From a virus, in IMG/VR virus record IMGVR_UViG_3300020419_001295, positions 1-48,252 of that record: DNA of 48,252 bases. One strand, given 5' to 3'. The position numbers and the translations under genes are program-made. Of the stretch, positions 21,368-29,159 are shown piece after piece. Below the pieces are notes generated by a model. That model made no database searches. It saw only the letters and a list, made by a program, of their open reading frames with translations, and was not told the DNA's origin. Numbering within the stretch: the stretch's first letter is position 1; each line of letters starts with the position of its first letter.

Positions 21368-23233
21368 TTACTTGTCTTTGTTACGTATCTTATTCCAAAC
21401 TGAATTTTCACCCTGTTCGCCATTCTGTCTATAACCTTCTGGTTCTATTACTTCTGTCATGTCAGGTCTAATCCTGTCCAATTCTTCTTCCAAAACCTCT
21501 TTGTCTTCTACAAAACGTGCCCAAGGTAGATCGGAAATCTTTCCTGTAACATAGGCTTGTTTCCAATCTTTTATATTTTGATCTGGATTATCATCTTTCC
21601 AACGACGTTTTGCCTTTGTCCATTCGTTGTCGTTTTCATAAGTTTCTAAAAGTTTTGCTCTTTCTGTTATTTGCTCAGGAGTAAAGACTTCACCCAAATC
21701 TTTTTCTGCTTCAGCATTGGCGGCATTTACCCAATCATTCCAATTATCTAAATCTGTTTTTGATTCTTCCGATGATTCGGAATCTTTTTTTTCGACAGTG
21801 GTGTGTACACCTCGTTCTTTTACAGGGTCTATTTCTTCTGCCTTATCTTCGTAAAGCTCTTGCCATTCTTTTGTATTATCAACTTCGCCAGCGAATTCTT
21901 TATCTAAGGTTTCTTGATCGACGTCTTCGTACTTTTCTTCTTCTGGTTCGATACCTGGTTCGTCTTGTAAGGGAGGTTCATTTTCCAAAATCTTTTTAGC
22001 CCTTGCCTGTTCGTACTCACGCCAGGCCAACCCCCTGCGTTGTGGATCATTAAACTGAAATGTATATTGACTAGCAATTAAAAGTAAGACAGCTAAAGGA
22101 TCAAAAACAAAGATTATCAATATTATTACCCATCTGACTGCTTCTTCTAGTAGATCTCTATTTGCTTCTTCGCCATAGATAAATTCTGCTATGTATTTGA
22201 TTGGGCCAACTTCTGCTTCTAGCTTTCTATACTCTGCTTCGATTTTATATTTTTCTTCGGTAAGAACATCAATCTCAGCACTAGCATTTTTGATCTTAAG
22301 CATTTCAGAATCAATTAATTCACTACTATTATCTGTTACAACTGTTCCTATTTCTGTTCTTAACTTATTGATCAATTGCATTGAATCCTTTATTTCGTTT
22401 TCAGCAATTCCTCTAAGTCTTTTTATCTCTGCATTAGCCGCCACTATAAGCGATGATTCTTTATCTTCTATTTGTAATATAGTTCCTAGCACACTTTCAC
22501 GTTTGGCAAGTAAACCGTCTCGATAATTTTCTACTTGTTTTGCAGTTCTACTACCATAAGTTCCATCAATTCTTGTTCCAACAATACTTTGTAATTTGCG
22601 GATACTCTCGTTATCACGTCTATTAAGTAAATCAGATAGTGTTTGCAGATCAGCATCTATGCTAGATACTTGTGCTAGGTATGGTTCTATCTTCTTATCT
22701 TTTCTATCTAGCTCTGCTTGTATGATCTCTTGTTGTTTATCGACTAGAGGTTGTACTCTATCGTATGCGGTATCAACTCTCTTTTGTTCTCTATCAATTT
22801 GGTCTTGTATAGTATCGTTTTTGTTTGCACCTGCATTTTCAGCCTTTTCTATCTTCTGTTCTGCTCTTTCAACTATATTAGTATAACGAGCTATCTCAGT
22901 TTCTAGCTGACTTATTTTTTCTACAGATTCTATACTTGCAGATGTTTGTTCAATGTGTGCTTTTGATAGGTATCCAAAGATACCCATACTTGTAATAAAC
23001 ATAAGAACTACAACGGCAACACTTAAATATGTTTTCAACCACCAAACGGCTTGGCTCCAATACTTGTGAAGCCATACTGCGGTTACAAGTTTACCAACTT
23101 CTAATACAGTTCCCATCACCATAATGGGGATAGCGGCCGCGGCAAATATTGCTACTAGGCCTGCTATGCTATAATATATTGCTACTGCTGAAATACTTAA
23201 TGCAGATAATAATACTAATATTCCTAATGCCAT
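21368..23233 (-). CDS. Large membrane coiled-coil protein (621 aa)
   Basis: Three or four hydrophobic helices lie in the first 90 residues and another at about 375-395 (VRWVIILIIFVFDPLAVLLL). Between them is a long charged coiled coil. Within that, RKLQSIVGTRIDGTYGSRTA followed by KQVENYRDG resembles a peptidoglycan-binding repeat. The C-terminus is acidic and hydrophilic (WNDWVNAANAEAEKDLGE, WTKAKRRWKDDNPDQN). It may span the envelope and help lysis, or be a virion protein; this is inference. The promoter is a TAAATA box at 23255-23260; the ribosome site is AAGGA. Confidence 0.7.
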   Translation of the reverse strand: MALGILVLLSALSISAVAIYYSIAGLVAIFAAAAIPIMVMGTVLEVGKLVTAVWLHKYWSQAVWWLKTYLSVAVVVLMFITSMGIFGYLSKAHIEQTSASIESVEKISQLETEIARYTNIVERAEQKIEKAENAGANKNDTIQDQIDREQKRVDTAYDRVQPLVDKQQEIIQAELDRKDKKIEPYLAQVSSIDADLQTLSDLLNRRDNESIRKLQSIVGTRIDGTYGSRTAKQVENYRDGLLAKRESVLGTILQIEDKESSLIVAANAEIKRLRGIAENEIKDSMQLINKLRTEIGTVVTDNSSELIDSEMLKIKNASAEIDVLTEEKYKIEAEYRKLEAEVGPIKYIAEFIYGEEANRDLLEEAVRWVIILIIFVFDPLAVLLLIASQYTFQFNDPQRRGLAWREYEQARAKKILENEPPLQDEPGIEPEEEKYEDVDQETLDKEFAGEVDNTKEWQELYEDKAEEIDPVKERGVHTTVEKKDSESSEESKTDLDNWNDWVNAANAEAEKDLGEVFTPEQITERAKLLETYENDNEWTKAKRRWKDDNPDQNIKDWKQAYVTGKISDLPWARFVEDKEVLEEELDRIRPDMTEVIEPEGYRQNGEQGENSVWNKIRNKDK

Positions 23234-23254
23234 TGTTATCCTTAAATAGTTAAG

Positions 23255-23260
23255 TATTTA
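23255..23260 (-). promoter_or_regulatory. TAAATA late-like box upstream of the large membrane protein
   Basis: GTAAATACTTAAC on the minus strand, 21 bases before the ATG at 23233, with AAGGA between them. It overlaps the stop of the lipoprotein gene. Confidence 0.4.
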
Positions 23261-23716
23261 CCTGACGAAACGCCAAGTGTTATCAGTACTGTTAATACAA
23301 GCTGTCTCTGAAAAGTCTCTTATCTTGTTATTATACATAATTTGACTCATCAAAACTCTGCAATAACCACTACCTTGAGGATAAGACATAGATACTTTTA
23401 CTGCACCTCTGGCTCCTGTGTTACCATTATACCATCTAGTGATCTCACCTGTTTTTAAGTTGTTCAATGCAAAGAAAACTGCATTCTCTTGTTGCTTTCT
23501 ATCATAATCATTCATCATAGAAGCCTTCCATTGCATGGCATTCCAGGCTATTGCAAAAGTGCTATTAGCAGGATGATACAATTCGTTTGTACTAGCAACA
23601 GTACTATGACTAGTATTATGATATTGTTGTCCTGTAGAACAGGCTGTCAAGAATAAAATACTAATTATAAGGGTGGCTAACGATTTCCCATTCGCCGTTA
23701 AGTTTTTGACAAACAA
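23258..23716 (-). CDS. Lipoprotein, third of three (about 150 aa, start uncertain)
   Basis: A lipobox LTAC ends the hydrophobic stretch SLATLIISILFLTACST. The only ATG in frame (23758) would put 36 residues before it, so a TTG at 23716 or GTG at 23722 is more likely. The mature part (FAIAWNAMQWKASMMNDYDR, NNLKTGEITRWYNGNTGARG, VSMSYPQGSGYCRVLMSQIM) resembles surface-antigen or 17-kDa-antigen type lipoproteins. It overlaps the second lipoprotein gene by over 50 bases. Confidence 0.6.
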   Translation of the reverse strand: MFVKNLTANGKSLATLIISILFLTACSTGQQYHNTSHSTVASTNELYHPANSTFAIAWNAMQWKASMMNDYDRKQQENAVFFALNNLKTGEITRWYNGNTGARGAVKVSMSYPQGSGYCRVLMSQIMYNNKIRDFSETACINSTDNTWRFVR

Positions 23717-23993
23717 AACCACGTTGAGCAACTGCTTTCCCTTGAATCCATATATCATACCAATACTCCCTACAATCTTTAGCTATATCACTATATGCTA
23801 AGAAATGTTTGTTATTAGGATTGTCTGTACATTCAGTAACACCTTTACTATTAACTGTGTTATTGTTTTCAGTATTAATAGTAGTTGTCTGATGACAGTA
23901 CTGCGGTTTAAACTGAGACATTACAGGTTGATTATGAGAGGAGCAAGCCGATAGTATGGCGATTGCTCCTGTCATCATTATAAGATGTTTCAT
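23661..23993 (-). CDS. Lipoprotein, second of three (110 aa)
   Basis: The start MKHLIMMTGAIAILSACSS carries lipobox LSAC. The C-terminal part (DCREYWYDIWIQGKAVAQRG, FVCQKLNGEWEIVSHPY) has the Cys-framed GxxCxxxDGxW pattern of outer-membrane surface-antigen domains in alphaproteobacteria, which hints at host origin. It starts 2 bases after the preceding stop (TAAG ATG). Confidence 0.68.
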   Translation of the reverse strand: MKHLIMMTGAIAILSACSSHNQPVMSQFKPQYCHQTTTINTENNNTVNSKGVTECTDNPNNKHFLAYSDIAKDCREYWYDIWIQGKAVAQRGFVCQKLNGEWEIVSHPYN

Positions 23994-23994
23994 C

Positions 23995-24510
23995 TTAGTT
24001 ACTCTGTGCGATAGCATCACGTGACTTAGCTTCTGCCAATAAAGCATCGAAAGTTTCTTTCTTCATGCTTAATTTTACAAAAGTATAAGTTTGTCCAGCA
24101 TACTTGTATGTGCCAGTTTCACGTGAAACATGCTCACGAATCTTAGTATCGTTTACCTGATAGCTAATATAAGTGCTTGTCTCTTTAGTTTCTGCACCTT
24201 TATTATTCTTAAATTGAATCTTAGTATCACTGTTAACTGTACTGTTGATCCTTTTCGCAAAGTTGTTCATTGCGATAGCATACATCTGCTCTTCAGCGGC
24301 TTGTTCGAAAACACTAACACCTGCACCACAGGCATAAGCATATTCTTCTTTCCACCAAAACCAGCCTTCTGTACCAGTCTCGGCACATTTTGCATACCAT
24401 GTAGGTTGTGCATAACTGTCACGTTCCGCAATAGTTACATATCCACTTGAACATGCATTGAGCATTGCCATTGTTGTAATAATTGCGCCTATTTTAAAAA
24501 TGCCTTTCAT
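23995..24510 (-). CDS. Lipoprotein, first of three (171 aa)
   Basis: The ATG at 24510 follows GGAGGCTTTG. The signal MKGIFKIGAIITTMAMLNAC ends with lipobox LNAC. The mature part has AEEQMYAIAMNNFAKRINST and KETSTYISYQVNDTKIREHV, reminiscent of LPP20-type lipoproteins. It begins a three-gene lipoprotein operon under a sigma70-type promoter, so these envelope proteins are probably made early. Confidence 0.7.
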   Translation of the reverse strand: MKGIFKIGAIITTMAMLNACSSGYVTIAERDSYAQPTWYAKCAETGTEGWFWWKEEYAYACGAGVSVFEQAAEEQMYAIAMNNFAKRINSTVNSDTKIQFKNNKGAETKETSTYISYQVNDTKIREHVSRETGTYKYAGQTYTFVKLSMKKETFDALLAEAKSRDAIAQSN

Positions 24511-24541
24511 CAAAGCCTCCATTTAGTTTCATTGTTTAAGT

Positions 24542-24570
24542 AGTATACTATCGTCTATAGATAAAGTCAA
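24542..24570 (-). promoter_or_regulatory. Sigma70-type promoter TTGACT-17-TATACT
   Basis: TTGACT (24570-24565), a 17-base spacer and TATACT (24547-24542) on the minus strand, overlapping the stop of the glucosaminidase-like gene. It would transcribe the three lipoprotein genes. Confidence 0.75.
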
Positions 24571-25256
24571 GATGTTTTGGATACTTGTTTTGCCAAAATA
24601 GTTTGTATCTTTTTAATCTTTGAAATTATTAGATTTGTGTAAGCTGGATTAGTACTCCATTCACTCAAAGCTGGCACCAATGCAAAGATATCTTTATCAC
24701 CACTGGTCAATTGATGTGTTCGAATTACTCGAAAGTCTTCATAGACAGGCAGACGGTTGATAATAGATACCATATCCATAACAGATTGACATTTGGTTAT
24801 GTAAGTTTTAACTCCCCAAACCACATCAGGATTATCTTTTGGTTTGAGTTGGGCATCGTCCTTGTTCCAAGTTCTTACTCCGAAAAGATTATTGCCTTTC
24901 AATGCAAATCTACTTGTTCCATATCCTGTTTCTATCACAGCCATAGCCACTATAATCTCTCTAGGAACACGTTGCTCAACTGGTGTTGTCAAGTTTATAT
25001 AATCTATGCATCTTGTTACTGCTTTCACAAAGGATAGATTATCGTTATAGTCCATTTCAGGTTCATAGAACCCGTAGTTTTCCCATTCAGATTGAACTTT
25101 GTTTTGTACTTCTTTTGTCAGCTCAGCTACCACCCATTTGTTAGGTTGATTGGTTCCGGTAAAGTAGGCACCGGAGACTGTAGCTACCCAGAATAATAGT
25201 AATAAAAATATTGTTCTAATTCTATGTGGGATTTTTTTCCAAAGTTTTATGGCCAT
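24567..25256 (-). CDS. Membrane-anchored peptidoglycan glucosaminidase-like protein (229 aa)
   Basis: An N-terminal membrane anchor (FLLLLFWVATVSGAYFTG) is followed by the GH73/Bax-like catalytic region IIVAMAVIETGYGTSRFALK and GNNLFGVRTWNKDD, with the likely catalytic Glu in VIETGYG. Such enzymes cleave glycan strands of peptidoglycan. It overlaps the SleB-like gene by 10 bases, so both hydrolases are made together, presumably for lysis. Confidence 0.8.
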   Translation of the reverse strand: MAIKLWKKIPHRIRTIFLLLLFWVATVSGAYFTGTNQPNKWVVAELTKEVQNKVQSEWENYGFYEPEMDYNDNLSFVKAVTRCIDYINLTTPVEQRVPREIIVAMAVIETGYGTSRFALKGNNLFGVRTWNKDDAQLKPKDNPDVVWGVKTYITKCQSVMDMVSIINRLPVYEDFRVIRTHQLTSGDKDIFALVPALSEWSTNPAYTNLIISKIKKIQTILAKQVSKTS

Positions 25257-25867
25257 CTGTAAAATATATGAGTACCTATTCTACCTACCAGATCCAACTG
25301 AGGTGCCCATCTAGGACTAACATAAGTTGCATGGTAGTGGGTTGATCCTTCAGTGACTCCTCTAAACTTGGATTCACCAACTATTCGATAAGCAATCTCT
25401 TGTGCTTTTCTCCAAGCATCGCCATCTCGTACTTTGTCAGGCTTGCCATCACAATACCAACTGAATTGGCATTTATGTCTTATAGGATAAAATTGACGTT
25501 GATTGTCTTCTAAGTTTTCTATCTTCTTGGTCTTCCAACTTTCGCGTTGGGGGCCTTGTAGTACGACCTCACAAATACTATTAGGATAACGTGCATCATT
25601 AACTCTGTTAAGGACCACGTCGGCTACTGCGTATTGCCCAGCTATAGGTTCTGACTTGGCTTCAAAATATATATTCATTGCCAAGCAATATAGCTCTGGA
25701 TGGCTACTAGTAGTATATAATTCACCCTCTATCGCGTTTTGCAAAGTTATCGCTGATGCATAAGACATTGGCACAATAAACATTGCAAAGAACAAGAAAG
25801 AGGCAATTTGAATCATCAACCTCATATAGTATTTAATGATAGATACAATATTGTAATACTCCGACAT
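25247..25867 (-). CDS. SleB/CwlJ-type cell-wall hydrolase (206 aa)
   Basis: An N-terminal hydrophobic segment (MIQIASFLFFAMFIVPMSYA) is a likely signal anchor. The hydrolase_2 domain follows: LYCLAMNIYFEAKSEPIAGQ (catalytic Glu in YFEAKSEP), YAVADVVLNRVNDARYPNSI, CQFSWYCDGK and STHYHATYVSPRWAP. It is the probable endolysin, found widely in marine phages. It is coupled to the glucosaminidase gene. Confidence 0.88.
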   Translation of the reverse strand: MSEYYNIVSIIKYYMRLMIQIASFLFFAMFIVPMSYASAITLQNAIEGELYTTSSHPELYCLAMNIYFEAKSEPIAGQYAVADVVLNRVNDARYPNSICEVVLQGPQRESWKTKKIENLEDNQRQFYPIRHKCQFSWYCDGKPDKVRDGDAWRKAQEIAYRIVGESKFRGVTEGSTHYHATYVSPRWAPQLDLVGRIGTHIFYRWP

Positions 25868-26316
25868 TAGTTTCTCCTCATTTGTGCTATTTCTGTTGCT
25901 TGTTTTGAACCTGTCTTATCGTCATCGTCTGCAAATACCGGAACCAAATTACTCTTGTGCATCATTGCAATGCCTACAAGTCTACGTTCTCCTGTGTATT
26001 GCATACTAGGTTTCTTAGTAGCAGTACCAATTCCGTTGTTTGATGTATGACTTGGAACATTAGGTGACTCTCTACGATAGTTTGATTCAGTGTGATGCCA
26101 AGGCACAGATACTGCTCGAGGTTCTGTCTTGGGTTTGTAAACACCGTGAATATAATCAATATACTCATCTAATGTCATGGTTGGAAGATTTTTCTGTTTG
26201 TAAAATTTATTTTGTGATCGCCAGCCGTCCATATAGTAAGCATCAGGCTTTCTCTTAGAGGCTTTACGTTTTTTAGTGTTCAACGTGGTAAGTCCACGTT
26301 GTAAATGCATAGTCAT
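25867..26316 (-). CDS. Conserved phage protein of unknown function (149 aa)
   Basis: A basic N-terminus (LNTKKRKASKRKPDAYYMDG) and mostly disordered middle are followed by a conserved-looking C-terminal phrase YTGERRLVGIAMMHKSNLVP. That phrase is common in small proteins of marine T4-like phages without known function. Its promoter at 26349-26377 is of the sigma70 type. The first gene of the lysis operon. Confidence 0.65.
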   Translation of the reverse strand: MTMHLQRGLTTLNTKKRKASKRKPDAYYMDGWRSQNKFYKQKNLPTMTLDEYIDYIHGVYKPKTEPRAVSVPWHHTESNYRRESPNVPSHTSNNGIGTATKKPSMQYTGERRLVGIAMMHKSNLVPVFADDDDKTGSKQATEIAQMRRN

Positions 26317-26348
26317 GAAAAACTCCTGCTTATATTATTCATACTACT

Positions 26349-26377
26349 AATATAGCAGGAGTTTATTAGATTGTCAA
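26349..26377 (-). promoter_or_regulatory. Sigma70-type promoter TTGACA-17-TATATT
   Basis: TTGACA (26377-26372), a 17-base spacer and TATATT (26354-26349) on the minus strand. It is positioned to drive the 149-residue gene and probably the hydrolase genes behind it. Confidence 0.8.
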
Positions 26378-26389
26378 GAGTTTTGGTAA

Positions 26390-26653
26390 TTAATATGCAA
26401 ATACTCTTCTTCTTGAAATTGAATATTCAAGTGCTGGTCTTCCAACTTCACCTGTGTAAATTGGTTTTGATTTTACATTGAAACCTGCTTCTCTGATTTC
26501 ATGTACTCTTGCACCTGGTGACATTGCATCAAGTTTATCTGTCAAACCTTCTAGTGTGAAAGTTTTACCTGTACCCCAATAATTTGCTAGGATTTGTTGT
26601 TTTTGAGAACCTACTCTAAAGTAAGTAGAGCCTTTATTTTTATTGATTGGCAT
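26390..26653 (-). CDS. Small protein of unknown function, winged-helix-like (87 aa)
   Basis: The ATG at 26653 follows AAAGGAGGCACA, an excellent ribosome site. The phrase QKQQILANYWGTGKTFTLEG, LTDKLDAMSPGARVHEIREA and GFNVKSKPIYTGEVGRPALE resembles a small helix-turn-helix or winged-helix domain of the sort found in phage regulators. A strong terminator hairpin stands in its leader. Regulatory function is inferred, not shown. Confidence 0.62.
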   Translation of the reverse strand: MPINKNKGSTYFRVGSQKQQILANYWGTGKTFTLEGLTDKLDAMSPGARVHEIREAGFNVKSKPIYTGEVGRPALEYSISRRRVFAY

Positions 26654-26666
26654 TGTGCCTCCTTTA

Positions 26667-26693
26667 TTAAAAAAAGAGCTCGAAAGAGCTCTT
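26667..26693 (-). terminator. Intrinsic terminator/attenuator in the leader of the 87-residue gene
   Basis: On the minus strand AAGAGCTC, loop TTTC, GAGCTCTT form an 8-bp stem followed by T-run (26673-26669). It lies between the promoter at 26735-26763 and the gene at 26653. It therefore either ends transcripts arriving from upstream or acts as an attenuator, producing a short RNA of about 50 bases. Confidence 0.8.
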
Positions 26694-26734
26694 ATACTTG
26701 TTACTAGTCTATTTTTTATAAACATAATAACTTT

Positions 26735-26763
26735 AATATAATACAGGTTGCACTAAATGTCAA
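26735..26763 (-). promoter_or_regulatory. Sigma70-type promoter TTGACA-17-TATATT with attenuated leader
   Basis: TTGACA (26763-26758), a 17-base spacer and TATATT (26740-26735) on the minus strand. The predicted start near 26728 is only about 35 bases before the terminator stem. Confidence 0.8.
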
Positions 26764-26773
26764 GTGCTTTTGG

Positions 26774-27034
26774 TTATATTTCTGTTTGTTCCTCTGGTAT
26801 TGGGCGAGTTGATTCCATAATTTTTTCCACATTCTCTTCGGGAACACACATAATCTTATCCAAATTATTGTTAGGAAATTCTCTAGCTAACCTTAACATA
26901 ACTGCATTTTGATTTTCTTGTACATAAGAAATGCATTCTTGACTTGTTTCAAAATAAGGATCGGTAAACACAAACAGATCCTTATCTCCGTTTGTATGCA
27001 CCATTGCCATTATAGCAACAATAAACCAATTCAT
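26774..27034 (-). CDS. Small exported protein (86 aa)
   Basis: Short hydrophobic start (MNWFIVAIMAMVHTNG) suggests export. The remainder has an internal cysteine pair (TSQECISYVQENQ and DKIMCVPEE), like the paralogue at 27046. The two sit side by side with 11 bases between. Function unknown, probably periplasmic. Confidence 0.6.
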   Translation of the reverse strand: MNWFIVAIMAMVHTNGDKDLFVFTDPYFETSQECISYVQENQNAVMLRLAREFPNNNLDKIMCVPEENVEKIMESTRPIPEEQTEI

Positions 27035-27045
27035 TTTTTATCTCT

Positions 27046-27345
27046 CTAATTTATACTATACATTACTTTTTGGCCAATCACTTTAGGATGTTGTTGTTCT
27101 TGTGTCAACCTAGTATCAATTTCAACCATTGCACAAGATAGATATTCAACATCTAACGATTTGCCATACTTCTTTGTTCCATGATCTAATACACCATTGA
27201 GCAAGTTTGCTCCGTACCGGTCATAGAACTGTTCACATTTTTCATAACTATTAAACGTCAACTGCCAGCTGTAAAGATTCTCTTTTACTTCTGGTTGTGC
27301 TGTGTAAAATAGTGTTGCTAAAAAAATATACGTTATTGCATTCAT
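27046..27345 (-). CDS. Small exported protein, paralogue of the previous one (99 aa)
   Basis: The start MNAITYIFLATLFYTAQPEV looks like a signal peptide. Then LTFNSYEKCEQFYDRYG and DVEYLSCAMVEIDTR repeat the cysteine spacing of the 86-residue neighbour. It overlaps the thermonuclease gene by ATGA. Function unknown. Confidence 0.6.
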   Translation of the reverse strand: MNAITYIFLATLFYTAQPEVKENLYSWQLTFNSYEKCEQFYDRYGANLLNGVLDHGTKKYGKSLDVEYLSCAMVEIDTRLTQEQQHPKVIGQKVMYSIN

Positions 27346-27788
27346 ACTTTAACTTTACCTTCTTTAATTAGACGATCTCTATTTTTCAAATGTAAACTTT
27401 GTATATCGTCTTTTGATTGTCCATGATATGCGACCGCATACCCTTCATTAATAAGTATCTCGGTTACCTTAGTATGAGTATCATTTGTGGATTCAATTAA
27501 AAAGTCTCCTAAAATTCTTCCAAACTTTCCTTTTTTATCTTCTCCTGATCTGTCGATTTCTGTTTTTAATATCTGCATAGAACCAACAGGCATAATTTCC
27601 TTTAATCTTGCCTTACTTGCTAATCCAAACTTCTTTTCAACCTTATCTCTAGTTCTAGACTCAGGAGTATCTATGCCCATGATACGTACTCTTTCTTTGT
27701 GCATCCACATACCAAAACCAAGATCTATATCTACATCAACAGTATCACCGTCTACCACTCTTAAAACTTTACTTTTGTATTCATACAT
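27342..27788 (-). CDS. Thermonuclease-like (SNase) nuclease (148 aa)
   Basis: The core reads YKSKVLRVVDGDTVDVDIDL, ERVRIMGIDTPESRTRDKVE and KKGKFGRILGDFLI. It contains the metal-binding Asp of VVDGDTVDVDI and the two active-site Args in RVRIMGID and GRILGD. The enzyme cuts DNA or RNA in a calcium-dependent way. No signal peptide is seen, so it probably acts inside the cell on host nucleic acid. The start is preceded by GCAGGAGAATTGAT. Confidence 0.88.
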   Translation of the reverse strand: MYEYKSKVLRVVDGDTVDVDIDLGFGMWMHKERVRIMGIDTPESRTRDKVEKKFGLASKARLKEIMPVGSMQILKTEIDRSGEDKKGKFGRILGDFLIESTNDTHTKVTEILINEGYAVAYHGQSKDDIQSLHLKNRDRLIKEGKVKV

Positions 27789-27850
27789 ATCAATTCTCCT
27801 GCCATGTTTTATTATATACTCAGTTATTTATGTAATTTTGATTAATCGAC

Positions 27851-27856
27851 TAAATA
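27851..27856 (+). promoter_or_regulatory. TAAATA box on the plus strand
   Basis: GACTAAATACC ends 17 bases before the ATG at 27874, which has an AAAAGG ribosome site. It is the candidate late promoter of the small plus-strand pair. Confidence 0.4.
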
Positions 27857-27873
27857 CCTCCAAAAAGGTAAAT

Positions 27874-28059
27874 ATGGCAATTAAGCATAGAAAAGGTCAA
27901 GTGGTAAAACATCATAAGAAGATGCGTGATGGAACTGAAGTTAAACCTTGTAAGTATTACAAGCAAACTGGAAGTGCTATTATGGGCGGTTCGATAAATG
28001 GTGAACCTATATTAGACCAAGAAGGAAATCCTATTCCGTGGAGTAAGATTGAGTATTAA
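27874..28059 (+). CDS. Small basic protein (61 aa)
   Basis: Starts MAIKHRKGQVVKHHKKMRDG and ends with SINGEPILDQEGNPIPWSKI. It is strongly basic at the N-terminus, perhaps binding nucleic acid. It is coupled to the next frame by TAATG. Family not recognised. Confidence 0.6.
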   Translation: MAIKHRKGQVVKHHKKMRDGTEVKPCKYYKQTGSAIMGGSINGEPILDQEGNPIPWSKIEY

Positions 28060-28193
28060 TGAGTTTGGGAATAAGAAAAGTTATTGTCCGTTTAAGAATG
28101 TGGTATGCAGATATTCGTGGCCATCACGGTAAGCGATGGGATTACGAACCTTCTGAACACTACATGGGAATGGGCAAAAAGAAATCAAGATAA
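28059..28193 (+). CDS. Small basic protein (44 aa)
   Basis: Frame MSLGIRKVIVRLRMWYADIR continues with GHHGKRWDYEPSEHYMGMGK and KKSR. Its start overlaps the preceding stop (TAATG) and it converges with hemE, overlapping by 9 bases. Too short for a family assignment. Confidence 0.5.
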   Translation: MSLGIRKVIVRLRMWYADIRGHHGKRWDYEPSEHYMGMGKKKSR

Positions 28194-29159
28194 TCTATTA
28201 CGGACAGTTTCAATAAACAAATGAACATGTTCTTCAGGAGTAGTCTTATCTATTCCATGACCCAAACCGCAAACCCAACCAGTTGTATCCGACTTGTTAA
28301 TATCGTCACAATATTTTTCTATTTCATACATAAACTTGTGCTTAGATAAAAGCATTTTGTTTTCGTCAAAGTTGCCTTGAACAAACCCTTTGTCAAATGT
28401 TTTAAATGCATCTGATATATCTATTTTACTGTCTACGCCTATGCCACCCCAGTCTCCTTCTACTACTTTACCAATGCACTTTCTGGGTAAGTTCTTACTA
28501 TAGTAAGCTGTTTGTGGCATGGCCATTGCCATTAGTAAAGGAGAATACTTTTCATTAAAGAACTTAGCTGACATATTTTGTAATCCACTATCAAAGATCA
28601 TTACAACTTCCGCACCTGCATCTAACTGCATTCTAATATTTCTTACTAGCAAAGGTATTAATATAGTTTTCATATAGTCTAACTTAAATTGATCTGTTGC
28701 TCTTGTATCTCCACAAGCATAATTCATTAAAGTCCATGGGCCTCCAACAAATCCAATTAAACTTTTATCCTTAGGCAACATGGCTCTAGTTGTTAGCACT
28801 GCTTCTCTTTGAAATGATAAAAAAGATAATGCGTCAGAAATATTACTATGTTCTTCTGCGTTATCTATTGTAAGATTATGTCCAAACTTGGGACCAGGAT
28901 TAAATTCTAAAGGCAATCCTAATCCTTCTAACGGCCAAAGTATATCTGAAAACAAAATTGAAACATCGTAATCAAATTCTCTTATTGGTCCTAATGCTAC
29001 TTCTCCTGCTAAGTCAGGTTGCTTACACAACTCTTCAAATGTGTAAGTTTCTTTTAATTTTCTATAATGAGAATGATATCTTCCTGCTTGTCGCATAAAC
29101 CATATTGGTGGGACATTCTGTGCAACTCTATTACGTGCATTAATAAATTTTTTATTCAC
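28185..29159 (-). CDS. hemE: Uroporphyrinogen decarboxylase (324 aa)
   Basis: HemE removes four carboxylates from uroporphyrinogen III to give coproporphyrinogen III. The invariant arginines lie in PPIWFMRQAGRYHSHYRKLK, the catalytic Asp in SILFSDILWPLEGLG, and the C-terminal His in GWVCGLGHGIDKTTPEEHV. FVGGPWTLMNYACGD is also typical. It is slightly shorter than bacterial HemE (about 340-355 residues). The GTG start overlaps the hemC stop as GTGA. A porphyrin gene in a phage is unusual; see the heme oxygenase and bilin reductase at 16821-18087. Confidence 0.94.
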   Translation of the reverse strand: MNKKFINARNRVAQNVPPIWFMRQAGRYHSHYRKLKETYTFEELCKQPDLAGEVALGPIREFDYDVSILFSDILWPLEGLGLPLEFNPGPKFGHNLTIDNAEEHSNISDALSFLSFQREAVLTTRAMLPKDKSLIGFVGGPWTLMNYACGDTRATDQFKLDYMKTILIPLLVRNIRMQLDAGAEVVMIFDSGLQNMSAKFFNEKYSPLLMAMAMPQTAYYSKNLPRKCIGKVVEGDWGGIGVDSKIDISDAFKTFDKGFVQGNFDENKMLLSKHKFMYEIEKYCDDINKSDTTGWVCGLGHGIDKTTPEEHVHLFIETVRNRLS

